Notes: generated by a model not told the origin, from the letters alone. Counted from the first letter of the stretch, positions 17,205-26,763 are shown. The stretch: DNA of 64,000 nt from Nostoc sp. NIES-4103 (GCF_002368335.1 NZ_AP018288.1:556607-620606), one strand, 5' to 3'. Numbers and translations are program-made.

Positions 17205-17990
17205 TTACATTTGATCCAATTGCTTGCGTAGGGATTCCAACTCGGCATCAACCACTTCATGAGATTGAGTAGGGTTGGTGGAAGGGGTGGTTTGTTGTTG
17301 GGGTGGCAGTTGGGGTTGATTTGGGGGACTCGCGGGTGCTAGTGACGCTTTCAAAGCTGCCAATTCATCATCAACATCGCTACTAGATTCTAAGCGTGCA
17401 AATTGGCTTTCTAGGTCTGCACCTGCCAACTCTGCTGCTGACTGGGCGCGGGCTTCTTGCATTAGGACTTTTTCTTCCATGCGCTCGAAAGCAGCCATAG
17501 CGCTGTTGGTATTCATCCCCCGCACCATACCTTCGAGTTGCTCTTGGGCTTTGGCAGTGGTGATCCGCGCTTTGAGCATTTCTTTTTTGGTTTTGGCCTC
17601 AGAAATTTTGCTTTCCAGTTGGATTAAGTTGCGCTTGAGGGTTTCAACCTGAGTGCTTTGCTGATCTAGGCTAGTTTTGAGAGCCGTGCTGGTGTCAGTA
17701 TAAGTCTTTTTGCGCTCTAGGGCTTGTCTGGCTAGGTTTTCATCACCTTTTTGCAATGCTAGTTGGGCATTGCGTTGCCACTTATTAATTTCATTTTGGG
17801 CATCATTGTACTGTTTTTCTGTACGTTTTTGGGCTGCGATCGCCTGAGCAACTCCCTGACGCAACTGTACCAAGTCTTCCTGCATTTCCAGGATGGCTTG
17901 CTCTAGCATTTTTTCTGGGTCTTCAGCTTTATTAACCAGGTCGTTGAGGTTAGCACTAACTACTCGCCTAATACGATCAAATAATCCCAT
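17205..17990 (-). CDS. vipp1: Vipp1/IM30 membrane-remodelling protein
   Basis: A 261-aa PspA/IM30-family protein of the ESCRT-III superfamily that assembles rings and rods for thylakoid membrane maintenance. Residues 1-24 are the amphipathic helix (GLFDRIRRVVSANLNDLV). Residues about 25-215 are the long helical hairpin with the conserved EDPEKMLEQAI start. A Pro/Gln-rich linker follows, then the Vipp1-specific C-terminal helix (HEVVDAELESLRKQLDQM). That extra tail separates it from the PspA paralogue immediately upstream (18242-18946). Confidence 0.92.
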   Translation of the reverse strand: MGLFDRIRRVVSANLNDLVNKAEDPEKMLEQAILEMQEDLVQLRQGVAQAIAAQKRTEKQYNDAQNEINKWQRNAQLALQKGDENLARQALERKKTYTDTSTALKTSLDQQSTQVETLKRNLIQLESKISEAKTKKEMLKARITTAKAQEQLEGMVRGMNTNSAMAAFERMEEKVLMQEARAQSAAELAGADLESQFARLESSSDVDDELAALKASLAPASPPNQPQLPPQQQTTPSTNPTQSHEVVDAELESLRKQLDQM

Positions 17991-18241
17991 AACTTTGTTT
18001 TTCCTTTTGGAGTTTACGCGCTTTGTCAGAAAGTTAGCTTTTTTAGTATTTAATAGCTTCCTATTTCAATGTAATCTTTCCAGTTGGGTTCGGTACATGC
18101 CAACACCCGTTTGTTGTTAATATCTACTTTAACTTTAACTAAAAGGCAGGAGGCAGGAGGGAAAACCCTTGTGATGAGTGGGTTTTTCTGATTGACATTT
18201 TATATTTAATTATGCCCACCTGCTTAGTAGTTGCCTCATCT

Positions 18242-18946
18242 TCAAGGCTGTGGACTTTCGCTTAACTGTTGCGGCGGGTTTTTGGCTTCATTCAATACCT
18301 GTACCTTCATGGCTGCTAGTTCTGTATCGATGTCACTAGCAGATGCTAAAGAGTCAAATTGTTTTTGTAGGTCATCACCACCAAGTTCAGCGATCGCACT
18401 TTGTTTGGCTTCTATCTGCAAAACTTTTTCTTCCATGCGCTCAAAAGCATTCAGGCTGCTGTTAGCAGAAACTCCATCTAGCATTTCTTGAAGTCGATAG
18501 GATGCTTCGGCAGAACGGGCGCGAGCAATGTACATATCTTTTTTGGTTTTGGCCTCAGCAATTTTTAACTCTAGCGTCCGCATATCCTTTTTGAGTCTAG
18601 TTACCACCTCGTTTTGCTGCCCTATTTGGTCACAGAGGGCTTTTGCTGTTTCAGTGTAAGCTCGGCGTTTAGTCAAAGCTTCCCGTGCTAGAGGTTCATT
18701 ACCTTGTTGTATTGCTAGTTGGGCGCGGCGATACCATTCTTCTGAGTTTGACTGAGCAGCCACAGCTTGTCGTTCGGTGCGTTTTTGGGTAGCGATCGCT
18801 TGTGCTATTCCCTGGCGCAATTGCACCAGATTTTCTTGCATCTGTGTGACAACTTGTTCTAGAACCTTTTCAGGATCTTCTGCACTGCCTATTAAACTAT
18901 TCGCTTGAGCGCGAATCACCCGCAGGATACGATTAATTAGTTCCAT
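18242..18946 (-). CDS. pspA: PspA-family protein, paralogue of Vipp1
   Basis: A 234-aa member of the PspA/IM30 family with the same start pattern (MELINRILRVIRAQANSLIG, then SAEDPEKVLEQVV) and long helical hairpin. It ends in a short polar tail without the Vipp1 C-terminal helix. It probably supports cytoplasmic-membrane integrity under stress. Tandem arrangement with vipp1 (251 bp between the two genes on the same strand) suggests duplication. No pspF or pspBC genes are nearby. Confidence 0.88.
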   Translation of the reverse strand: MELINRILRVIRAQANSLIGSAEDPEKVLEQVVTQMQENLVQLRQGIAQAIATQKRTERQAVAAQSNSEEWYRRAQLAIQQGNEPLAREALTKRRAYTETAKALCDQIGQQNEVVTRLKKDMRTLELKIAEAKTKKDMYIARARSAEASYRLQEMLDGVSANSSLNAFERMEEKVLQIEAKQSAIAELGGDDLQKQFDSLASASDIDTELAAMKVQVLNEAKNPPQQLSESPQP

Positions 18947-18992
18947 GTCGGTTTTCCATCCACTTTTTGCTCAAAACCCTTCGCGCCAGGCT

Positions 18993-19195
18993 GGGGGACT
19001 GGGGACTGGGGACTGGGGACTGGTGACTGGTGACTGGTGACTGGGGACTGGTGACTGGTGACTGGTGAAAAGAGTAATAATTAATCCCCAATACCCAATA
19101 CCCAATACCCAATCCCCAATACCCAATCCCCAATACCCAATACCCAATACCCAATCCCCAATACCCAATCCCCAATTCCCAATCCCCAATTCCCT
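18993..19195. repeat. Facing GGGGACTG and CCCAATA heptamer arrays
   Basis: Two blocks, GGGGACTGGTGACTG units then CCCCAATACCCAATA units, fill the spacer between pspA and the SPOR-like gene. Frames across it are periodic peptides (repeated GIGYWGLGIGYW) and are not genes. Confidence 0.9.
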
Positions 19196-19219
19196 CATCC
19201 TATCGTAGATATTTACAAC

Positions 19220-20485
19220 TTATGGCTGGTCAATTCGGGCTTTGATTCCCTTGGCCTGTAGTTGTTGTAATCTTTGTTGTGCTTCCTCTTTAGTTTTCAC
19301 AGCAGCTAGATAAATTAATTTTTGGCTGCGTGATAAATAAGCATCGGGAACTATTTTCCGTGCAGCAGTTAAAGAGCTATTATTTTGATTGTCTGTGACT
19401 ATATGATAAAACCCATCTGCTGCTGGTGTGATTTGAGCGATCGCCTTTGGTGGGGTTGTAGTTGGCACGGGTGTAGGTTGTAGCTGTGAGATGGGAGGCA
19501 ACACCGGAGGTATGGGTTGGGTCTGTGGTAGCGGATTGACTGGTAGTGGGTTGACAGCTGGAGGATTGACAGGAGTTTGGCTAAAAATCGGGTTAGGTAA
19601 TGTTGTAGGGGTTGGTTGAATTTTGGGCTGTAAGCCAACTACATCATTAGGATCTCTTAGCGGGGCAAACTCTTTGGCGGCTAAATTCGGATACTTGGGT
19701 ATGGGCGTGAGTTCAGTCTGAGGCTGAGATTCCTGAGATTGGGGATTATTCTCAACTGAGGCAGCATTTTCTGGACTAGGAGACGAGTTGCCATTAAATA
19801 ATTTGCCTAGATTCAATTGTGGCAAGCTTTTGGGATTAAACACTACATAACCCAAGGTGATACTCGCCACTAATAGCAGCAGCATAGAGCCTATACCCAA
19901 AGGTGATAACAGACTGTCGTTAGAATTGCTGGGCTTTTTAGTTTGCGATTGTTCATCTGTCAAACTTCGCAGCAGTGCCTCACTCGATTCCAAATAGTCA
20001 TCTGGCTGTTTGGGAGTATCATTTGCCTGTGGGAGATTTTCCTTTTGAGTATCCTGAACTGCCGCAGGCACTATGCTACTAGTATTTGATAAGGGCGGTG
20101 GATCTTCTGTTTTGATAGATTCAGAGTTAGAGAACACTTGAGGATTATCCAGTGTTTCAGCCTTTGGCCTCGCTGGTGCTAGGTGAGTTTGAGGAGTCTC
20201 ATCCAGCACAGATGCAGGTGGTGCATCAGTTTTGATTTCTGCTACTGGTGGCTGAGTTTTAAGCACTGTAGCAGTGATGTCCGTTAACTCTTGGGGTTGA
20301 CTGTTGATGTAACTGCCTACACGGGTTTGGTTTGGTGTCCTCATACCAATTCGCGTGCGTCGGTATCGTGCTAACTCCTGATCTAGTTGCACCTCCAAAC
20401 TCGCCAGTGCTGCCGCTAATTTCGGCTTCAACCCAGATGTTTTAGACGATTGAGTGCCGGAATCTATCAAAGGGTTTTGACTCAT
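19220..20485 (-). CDS. Membrane protein with C-terminal SPOR-like domain
   Basis: A 421-aa protein. The N-terminal cytoplasmic region (about 1-205) is polar and low-complexity. A single membrane helix follows around residues 208-230 (GIGSMLLLLVASITLGYVVF), then a Pro/Gln-rich periplasmic stalk. The last 75 residues (GFYHIVTDNQNN to GIKARIDQP) have the alternating pattern of a SPOR-like peptidoglycan-binding fold. The topology fits an envelope or division-associated protein, as in SPOR proteins that bind denuded septal glycan. The assignment rests on topology and this tail only. It is divergent from dciA. Confidence 0.6.
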   Translation of the reverse strand: MSQNPLIDSGTQSSKTSGLKPKLAAALASLEVQLDQELARYRRTRIGMRTPNQTRVGSYINSQPQELTDITATVLKTQPPVAEIKTDAPPASVLDETPQTHLAPARPKAETLDNPQVFSNSESIKTEDPPPLSNTSSIVPAAVQDTQKENLPQANDTPKQPDDYLESSEALLRSLTDEQSQTKKPSNSNDSLLSPLGIGSMLLLLVASITLGYVVFNPKSLPQLNLGKLFNGNSSPSPENAASVENNPQSQESQPQTELTPIPKYPNLAAKEFAPLRDPNDVVGLQPKIQPTPTTLPNPIFSQTPVNPPAVNPLPVNPLPQTQPIPPVLPPISQLQPTPVPTTTPPKAIAQITPAADGFYHIVTDNQNNSSLTAARKIVPDAYLSRSQKLIYLAAVKTKEEAQQRLQQLQAKGIKARIDQP

Positions 20486-20652
20486 TGCCTCGTGCCTGAA
20501 ACGTGTAGTGCTGGATGAACTTTAGATATATTTGTGCCAATAGTAGCGAAAATTATCTACAAGAAGTCAGTTGTCAGTTGTCAGTTGTTAGTTTTTAGTT
20601 GTTATTCTGCCTCATTTTCCCACTCTCTACTCCCCACTCCCCAGTTTTAAAG

Positions 20653-21204
20653 ATGTCGTTCAAATCAGTCAATGATATTTTAGGCGTTCTGGAACAGCAG
20701 GCTAAATGGCAAGAGCAGCCATTTGCGCGTTTAGTCCAGTGTTGGACAGAAGTTGTAGGAGCAGTGGTTGCTGCCCATACTCGACCATTGTCGATTCAGC
20801 GTGACGTTTTGCGAGTGGCAACTTCTAGTGCTGCTTGGGCACAGAATTTAACTTTTGGACGCCAGACTCTACTTATAAAGTTAAATCAAAAGCTACCCAC
20901 ACCTTTAGTAGATATTCGCTTTTCTACTGCTGAATGGCGGCGTTTACCAGAGGTGATTCAGCAAGCAGCAACGATTTTGCCACAGGAACATCCTAGTTAT
21001 CTGGGCGATGTTAGTAGCTCCCGCCGTGATGAAACGCCGACTATTGAAAATGCGAATACTGCTTTTGAGAACTGGGCAAAGAAAATGCAAGCGCGATCGC
21101 ATGGTTTACCTGTTTGTCCCCAATGTCAATGTCCCACCCCACCCGGTGAACTCCAACGCTGGCAAGTCTGTTCTTTCTGTGCTGCCAAGCAGTTATCAAA
21201 TTAA
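20653..21204 (+). CDS. dciA: DciA-like (DUF721) helicase-loading protein with zinc knuckle tail
   Basis: 183 aa from the ATG at 20653 (MSFKSVNDILGVLEQQ). Residues about 1-100 are the DUF721/DciA domain with LVQCWTEVVG, HTRPLSIQRDVLRVATSSAAWAQ and LTFGRQTLLIKLN; its KH-like fold assists loading of the replicative helicase in bacteria that lack DnaC. The last 40 residues carry CPQCQCPTPPGELQRWQVCSFC, a probable zinc knuckle found in cyanobacterial versions. An 18-residue upstream extension from 20599 was rejected because it is encoded by repeat-like sequence. Confidence 0.85.
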   Translation: MSFKSVNDILGVLEQQAKWQEQPFARLVQCWTEVVGAVVAAHTRPLSIQRDVLRVATSSAAWAQNLTFGRQTLLIKLNQKLPTPLVDIRFSTAEWRRLPEVIQQAATILPQEHPSYLGDVSSSRRDETPTIENANTAFENWAKKMQARSHGLPVCPQCQCPTPPGELQRWQVCSFCAAKQLSN

Positions 21205-22261
21205 AGGGAAGGGGGTGGGGGAGCGGGGGAGCTGGGGAAGCTGGGGAAGCTGGGGGAGAATAACTCCTAACTCCTAACTCCTAACTCCTAACTCCTAACT
21301 AATAACCATTGACTAATGACCATTCTGTTTTGATATTTGGAACAATTCTCATGGGTGGACAGTCAAAAGCTGATGGCTGTATAAATATTTCTCAACAAAA
21401 TTAATGTTTTAGTCACAAAAGTAGAGCAATTGTTATTTTAGATAGACTCAAGGTGAATTTTGAAAACCCTTTAACGGTCATCGTTTGGCAAATATTAAGA
21501 AATATGGGTGTAAGAGATAGCCTTTGAGCAAAAAGTTAGAAAGTGTTGGGAAGGAGTTTGAGTGTTAGCTTTTGCCAAAGACATTCAGATTCATCTAGCA
21601 AACAGGTAAATTCAAAGCAGTGGCTTCGCTTGTAGTCGGTTGCAACTGCGAGGGTTAGCAACTCTCGTGTTATCACTCCTAAACTCACGTGAGTTCGACA
21701 AGTGCTGTTTTGACCTCTCCCCCGCCCCATCTCCTACAAGGAGAGGGGAGTAAAACCTTATTTCTAGGGAAGTCCACAAGATAACAGAGAGGATTTAATT
21801 TTCAGTCTCAACTTAATTATTGGCAAAAGAGTTTGGCGCTTATTAGTTCAAGAGGAGAAAACCTCAGCTAAGTTGCGGTTTGGTGAGACAAGTTATCGTT
21901 TTGAGGCATTAGGGAAATTTATAGAAAATAATGCTAACTAGATTTAGGGATGAACAGTCATTTAGCATAAACAAGATAAGTAATATATGTCTAAAGGATA
22001 AAGTAAAAATTTTATTTAAATCTATAATAGTACTTTTAGCCTTGATCCCCAGTCATTTTTAGTCAAAATTGAGTATGCATTTACTTTAGTAATCATTTAA
22101 AAATATAACAAGAATCTAAAAACATCCTAAAGTTTATTTTTGGCTGGGGATCGCTAGAACATAGAGACAATAACGGGTTTTTGGCTATATTCCGTGTTTA
22201 TATCTAGTAGCAAAATATAGGGATGCAAATCAGCCCGAAACGGCACTAAAGATGAACTAAA
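21205..22261. other. Long intergenic region with repeats and one gene remnant
   Basis: Holds a GGGGAGCTG/TAACTCC heptamer tract (about 21205-21300), a pyrimidine-rich CTCCCCCGCCCCATCTCC stretch with its complement (about 21715-21750), and a short coding remnant (see 21786-21938). The rest, up to the next gene, is A/T-rich without recognisable genes. Confidence 0.6.
21786..21938 (+). pseudogene. Possible C-terminal gene remnant
   Basis: An open stretch of about 50 codons, bounded upstream by a TAG and ending in TAG at about 21936-21938. It reads IIGKRVWRLLVQEEKTSAKL, then RFGETSYRFEALGKFIENNAN. It looks protein-like but has no start codon or ribosome-binding site. It is probably the decayed 3' end of a gene; the family is not recognised. 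Confidence 0.3.
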
Positions 22262-22576
22262 ATGAAACCCATTAAATTCTTGACATCTGCCTGTCGATAT
22301 TGTCGCCATTACAAGCCAGAGGGTCGCCGTGGCGGAATGTGCCAGCAGTTGGGAGCGCCAGTTCAAGCAAGTTGGAAAGCTTGCTCTTTGGCACTTCCAC
22401 CTTTTGCACCTTCTTGGGAAAGTTTAGAAGATGCTTGGAGCTTACCAGATGCAACAAGGATCTTAGCTTCTTCTGGCTCTATGGCTTCTAATGTAGATAA
22501 TGCGGCTGTTGCCCCTTTTGAGGAAATAGTTAACTGCTCCTTACAAGAGGCTGAGGCTAGGGCAGTACGAATTTAG
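22262..22576 (+). CDS. Conserved-looking Cys-containing protein of unknown function
   Basis: 104 aa starting MKPIKFLTSACRYCRHYKPE. Four of the cysteines (CRYC, then MCQQLG and KACSLA) could coordinate a metal, and the second half is polar with NCSLQEAEARAVRI at the end. No membrane segment is visible. It converges with menB. I do not recognise a named family. The cysteine spacing resembles small cyanobacterial metal- or redox-associated proteins, but no function can be assigned. Confidence 0.6.
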   Translation: MKPIKFLTSACRYCRHYKPEGRRGGMCQQLGAPVQASWKACSLALPPFAPSWESLEDAWSLPDATRILASSGSMASNVDNAAVAPFEEIVNCSLQEAEARAVRI

Positions 22577-22712
22577 CCAGCGTTGATAATTAGACGCGCG
22601 TTCGGTCTGCTTACAATAAGATTTATCTTTAAAATTTCTAGTGCTGTAAAATTTGACATCTTGCTTCAAAAATCGCACCTTGGCTTTCAGCAAGGTGCGA
22701 TTTGTACATTTT

Positions 22713-23546
22713 TTAAGGTAACCAGGGGAAGCTACGAAAATTGGGTGAACGTTTTTCGAGAAATGCTTGTTTTCCTTCGGCTCCTTCTTCTGTCATGTAG
22801 TAGAGTAAGGTAGCATTTCCGGCAAGTTCTTGTAAGCCAGCTTGTCCATCACAATCAGCGTTGAATGCTGCTTTGAGACAGCGAATTGCGATCGGACTTT
22901 TTTCTAAAATTTCTTGCGCCCATTGAATGCCTTCTGCTTCTAGTTGTTCTACAGGAACAACGCAATTAACTAAACCCATTTCTTGGGCTTGTTGTGCATT
23001 ATACTGGCGGCAAAGAAACCAAATTTCTCGCGCTTTTTTTTGCCCAACAATGCGGGCGAGGTAGCTTGCCCCAAAGCCACCATCGAAACTACCGACTTTG
23101 GGGCCTGTTTGGCCAAAAATGGCGTTATCAGCGGCGATGGTAAGGTCACAAATTAAGTGTAGGACGTGACCACCACCGATCGCATACCCAGCTACCAAAG
23201 CAATGACTACTTTGGGCATGGAACGAATTAGGCGTTGTAAATCCAGCACATTCAAGCGGGGAATGCCAGCATCATCAACATAGCCTGCATGTCCGCGGAC
23301 ACTTTGGTCACCACCAGCACAGAAAGCATATTTACCATCAGTGTGTGGCCCTGCACCCGTAAATAGTACTACACCAATGGATGTATCTTCACGGGCATCA
23401 CAGAAAGCATCATACAGTTCAAAGACTGTTTTAGGACGGAAAGCATTGCGTTTGTGAGGACGGTTGATGGTGATTTTGGCTATACCATCGGTTTTGTGAT
23501 ACAGAATATCTTCGTAGGTTTTGGTGGTTTGCCAGTTAATTTCCAT
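22713..23546 (-). CDS. menB: 1,4-dihydroxy-2-naphthoyl-CoA synthase
   Basis: MenB, a crotonase-fold enzyme, closes the naphthoate ring in phylloquinone/menaquinone synthesis; in cyanobacteria it supplies the photosystem I quinone. The protein is 277 aa from MEINWQTTKTYEDILYH at 23546. Signatures: INRPHKRNAFRPKT, the oxyanion region CAGGDQSVRGHAGY, and VAGYAIGGGHVLHLICDLTIA, plus GPKVGSFDGGFG. Seventeen residues upstream in frame are family-foreign and were excluded. It is downstream of the NarL regulator but separated by 213 bp. Confidence 0.95.
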   Translation of the reverse strand: MEINWQTTKTYEDILYHKTDGIAKITINRPHKRNAFRPKTVFELYDAFCDAREDTSIGVVLFTGAGPHTDGKYAFCAGGDQSVRGHAGYVDDAGIPRLNVLDLQRLIRSMPKVVIALVAGYAIGGGHVLHLICDLTIAADNAIFGQTGPKVGSFDGGFGASYLARIVGQKKAREIWFLCRQYNAQQAQEMGLVNCVVPVEQLEAEGIQWAQEILEKSPIAIRCLKAAFNADCDGQAGLQELAGNATLLYYMTEEGAEGKQAFLEKRSPNFRSFPWLP

Positions 23547-23759
23547 GGAAATGAAGTCCGCTGTTGTGCTTGAGAATTTTATCGCGGACTCAGGCACAAG
23601 CGATCGCTAATATCATAGAAGGGCAAGGAATAAAGGTATGTAAAAGGGAAAAAGTAATTATTTTTGACAATGTAGAATTTTGATCTATGTCCTTTTGCCT
23701 TGGACAAGGCAACATTAAAACCTCCCCTTCCTCCTTCCCCTTCCCCTTCTTCCTTCCCC

Positions 23760-24473
23760 TTACTGCACTAAACCAGCACGTAAAGCGCGGACGGCGGCTT
23801 GCGTGCGGTCAGCAACACAGAGTTTGCCTAGAATACCCCGAACATGAGTTTTGACAGTACCTACAGTCAGGTAAAGTTTGCTGGCAATTTCTGCATTATC
23901 GCATCCAGCAACAATCAACTCTAAAACTTCCATTTCCCGCTGAGTCAAGGAGGAATGTTCTATGGTTTTTTCAAGTTCTGGGTCAAGACCCCCAATCATC
24001 ACCCTTTTTGTACTGATTCCTCCATTAACATTGTCTTGCCGTACTTGTCGTAGGACAATATCTGCAATTGCTGGGTCAATCCACGGGCTACCTGTATAAG
24101 TAGTTTTTACGGCATCTACTAATTTGTCACTTTCAATATCCTTCATACAGTAAGAATCTGCTCCTGCGCCAAACGCAGCTAATACAGCTTCTTCACTGTT
24201 CTGCATGGTTAAAATTAGTAGTTTTGTTGTGTATTCTGGGCTTTCTTCTTGGTATTTCCTGTACCTACGTGTCAGTTCGATACCATCCATGTCGGGCAAA
24301 CCAATATCAATAGTCGCAACATCAGGCTTAAGCGTCTTGAGCAGTTGCAATCCATCCGTTGCATTGGCGGCTTCGCCAACAATTTTGATTTCTGCCTCGG
24401 TTTGTAAAGCAGCCCTTAAGCCTATTCTGGTAAGGTTGTGGTCTTCAATCACAAGAACCTTAATCTCACTCAT
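23760..24473 (-). CDS. NarL/FixJ-family response regulator
   Basis: 237 aa. The N-terminal receiver domain has the phosphoacceptor D56 (ATIDIGLPDMDGIE), and the C-terminal LuxR-type helix-turn-helix covers about 170-235 (LTQREMEVLELIVAGCDNAEIASKL, then VKTHVRGILGKL). It is a DNA-binding transcription regulator. It is transcribed divergently from the hybrid kinase at 24888, which has no output domain, so the two may be partners; that is an inference from position only. Confidence 0.92.
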   Translation of the reverse strand: MSEIKVLVIEDHNLTRIGLRAALQTEAEIKIVGEAANATDGLQLLKTLKPDVATIDIGLPDMDGIELTRRYRKYQEESPEYTTKLLILTMQNSEEAVLAAFGAGADSYCMKDIESDKLVDAVKTTYTGSPWIDPAIADIVLRQVRQDNVNGGISTKRVMIGGLDPELEKTIEHSSLTQREMEVLELIVAGCDNAEIASKLYLTVGTVKTHVRGILGKLCVADRTQAAVRALRAGLVQ

Positions 24474-24887
24474 GGCTGGTTACCTCTACCCGAATCTATC
24501 TAAAGTACAGAATAAAATACTTCGTCGCTATATTTGGAAGTTTATACCAAGCGATAGATATTTAGTATTTTTTATTAAACTACATCTATCATAAGTCATA
24601 AAAAAACTCTACTGTAGTGGTAACAACCTTAAATCAGGTGGGAGTCAGGAGGAAACAAGAGGATGGGGGATAGGGTGGAAGGGGGGTAGGGAAGATAGGA
24701 GCAAAGACGACAGAACTAGATATAATCTTTTTCCTCGCACCCCTCCTGGTTCGAGACGGTCTCTAGAGACGGGGGTGTTAAACCCAAGAATACTGTTGAA
24801 AATTAAAATAAACTTTCATGAGCGGATAAACAAACTTTTCATCACGATTGAATATTGTAGAATTAAACCCTTTATAGATAACAAACT
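24474..24887. promoter_or_regulatory. Divergent two-component intergenic region with clustered palindromes
   Basis: The 414-bp divergent region between the NarL regulator and the hybrid kinase holds three alternating 5-bp half-sites at 24753-24770: GAGAC-g-GTCTC-ta-GAGAC. They form two overlapping palindromes about 118 bp before the kinase start. A G-rich repeat tract lies at about 24640-24700. The palindromes could be an operator or part of a dispersed repeat. Confidence 0.4.
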
Positions 24888-26009
24888 ATGTATTCCCCAA
24901 AAAAAGCTACAAAAGACAGAATTTTGGTTGTTGATGATGTTTACGACAATTTACTACTCTTGGCTGCAATTTTACAACATGATGACTATGAAATTAAATT
25001 AGTGGAAGATAGTAAAACTGCTTTGAGTCTAGTTGAGGATTTCCGACCAGATTTAATACTTTTAGATGTGATGATGCCTGAATTAGATGGTTATGAATTT
25101 ACTCATCGTGTGCGGCAAAATAAGGCGCTACCATACATTCCTATTTTGCTCATTACTGCTCATGTTCAGTCTAGCGTCGTTGAAGGACTTGATACGGGTG
25201 CTGATGATTTTATTCGTAAACCATTTGACCCAGATGAGCTACAAGCACGAGTGCGATCGCTCTTGCGTCTCAAACATAGTATAGACGAACGCGACCATAT
25301 GGCTAACCTGCGAGAAGATTTTGTTTCGCGGTTCACTCATGACTTGCGAACACCTCTTGTCGCTGCCAACAGAGTATTAAAATTAATGCGAGAAGGCATG
25401 TTTTGTTCTGTAACACCGGAATTAATCGAAATAATTAATACAATGATTGGTAGCAATACCGATTTACTAGCAATGGTGAATACATTGTTAGAAGTTTACA
25501 GACATGAAGCTGGCTGTAAAGAATTAAATATTTCTCAATTTAATATTCAGGAATTAGTCAACGAAGTGACTCAACAATTAAAACCACTGGCAGAAGAAAA
25601 AGGGCTAGAATTAAAATTTAAATTAGCAGAAGTTATAACTGAACAACAAGACGTAAAAAGCACTACAATAGCTGGCGATCGCGTAGAGTTACGACGTGTT
25701 TTGACAAATATTATAGGTAATGCAATTAAATTTACACCAAAAGGTTATATTGATGTTGACTTGAAGATAGCTGAAGATCATGTGTTGATTGCAATTCAAG
25801 ATACAGGCCCAGGAATTTCTCAACAAGACCAAGCTATGTTATTTGAGCGTTTTCGGACTGGAAAACATCAAGGTTCAGGTAGTGGTTTAGGACTATATTT
25901 ATCTCGTTATATTATCGAAGCGCATCAAGGTTCAATTGAAGTAAAATCTGAACTAGGTCAAGGAAGTACATTTATTATAAGTTTACCCCTAGATAGCAAA
26001 TCTAATTGA
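24888..26009 (+). CDS. Hybrid response regulator-histidine kinase
   Basis: 373 aa: receiver domain first (DDV acidic pair, D60 in LILLDVMMPELDGYE, Lys in IRKPFDPDE), then a kinase core with H151 in SRFTHDLRTPLVAA. The HATPase domain has N box NIIGNAIKFTPKGY, G1 DTGPGIS and G2 GSGSGLGLYLSRYI. There is no membrane segment. The REC-HisKA-HATPase order is a common cyanobacterial relay type. The NarL regulator is divergent, and the stress cluster starts 230 bp downstream on the other strand. Confidence 0.93.
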   Translation: MYSPKKATKDRILVVDDVYDNLLLLAAILQHDDYEIKLVEDSKTALSLVEDFRPDLILLDVMMPELDGYEFTHRVRQNKALPYIPILLITAHVQSSVVEGLDTGADDFIRKPFDPDELQARVRSLLRLKHSIDERDHMANLREDFVSRFTHDLRTPLVAANRVLKLMREGMFCSVTPELIEIINTMIGSNTDLLAMVNTLLEVYRHEAGCKELNISQFNIQELVNEVTQQLKPLAEEKGLELKFKLAEVITEQQDVKSTTIAGDRVELRRVLTNIIGNAIKFTPKGYIDVDLKIAEDHVLIAIQDTGPGISQQDQAMLFERFRTGKHQGSGSGLGLYLSRYIIEAHQGSIEVKSELGQGSTFIISLPLDSKSN

Positions 26010-26107
26010 TTTATAAGTAAAAATATAACAATTTTTATCTGGATTAAAATAAAAGCTTAATTTCAAAAATTTTATAGGATTTTTAGTAATGAGATAAAAA
26101 AATAAAA

Positions 26108-26136
26108 TAGTGTTCACAGATTTTCACTGCGAACAC
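26108..26136 (+). terminator. Hairpin downstream of the hybrid kinase
   Basis: AGTGTTC and GAACACT form a perfect 7-bp stem with a 15-nt loop about 100 bp after the stop. No T run follows, so terminator strength is uncertain. Confidence 0.35.
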
Positions 26137-26238
26137 TTGATATAGGAAAGGAAAAGACACGGTTCTTGTAACTATACACTTACTGAAAGTAGTTTTTAGG
26201 CTGTGTAACTAAAGCTGAAATAGAGAAAGATTACTGGA

Positions 26239-26421
26239 TTATTGCAAAGCTTTTTTAACTTCATCTTTGATATTTTCACCAGTGTGAATCACTTGAGCTT
26301 CTACTTGCTTTGCTTGTCCTTCAGCTTTGTCATTTGGGTTACCAGTAATCTCACCAATTGCTTCTTGAATTTTACCTTCGATATTTTTGGCTACAGCTTG
26401 CGCTCTATTTTCAAGGCTCAT
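26239..26421 (-). CDS. CsbD-family stress protein
   Basis: A 60-aa hydrophilic protein (MSLENRAQAVAKNIEGKIQE, AIGEITGNPNDKAEGQAKQV). The CsbD-like core KxxGxxxExxGxxTGxxxxxxEG is present. Such proteins accumulate under general stress, with unknown molecular function. It opens a cluster of stress-type small genes that share a motif in their spacers (26505, 26600, 26748, 28294). Confidence 0.92.
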   Translation of the reverse strand: MSLENRAQAVAKNIEGKIQEAIGEITGNPNDKAEGQAKQVEAQVIHTGENIKDEVKKALQ

Positions 26422-26504
26422 ATTATCTCCTGTTCTTTTGATTATTTACTAAAGGCTTATTAAGCCATCCAACTATTTATAGATTACCTGGTTAATTTTT
26501 TTTA

Positions 26505-26523
26505 GTATTCTATCTGGAGAATC
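26505..26523 (+). promoter_or_regulatory. Stress-cluster motif, copy 1
   Basis: GTATTCTATCTGGAGAATC. It shares the uninterrupted GTATTCTATCTGGAG with copy 4 at 28294. Confidence 0.55.
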
Positions 26524-26599
26524 TAGATTCTCATTTTTTTCTGTCCATTAAATAGAGTTTATTCATAGCTAAATTCAGTTTCAAGATTTTAAATAATAA

Positions 26600-26613
26600 T
26601 CTCCAGATAGAGC
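26600..26613 (-). promoter_or_regulatory. Stress-cluster motif, copy 2
   Basis: On the minus strand reads GCTCTATCTGGAGA, followed by TTATTATT, the same A/T-rich continuation as copy 4. Confidence 0.5.
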
Positions 26614-26747
26614 CAAATATTTGCAAATATATCGAAAGATAAAAGGCTTTGCAACCGTAGGTAGATCCTATGGAGGCGAAAAATTGCTATGAGTTTCCTA
26701 TGAATTTTAAATAATTAAATATTATCTAAGGATTTTCAATATTAGTT

Positions 26748-26763
26748 CGCCAGATAGAGTATG
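26748..26763 (-). promoter_or_regulatory. Stress-cluster motif, copy 3
   Basis: On the minus strand reads CATACTCTATCTGGCG; one base of the core differs (GGCG for GGAG). It lies 80 bp before the glsB-like start. Confidence 0.45.

Noticed and set aside
18933..19198. Two frames with GIGYWGLGIGYW periodic peptides
   Set aside because: Pure repeat translation in the pspA upstream spacer.
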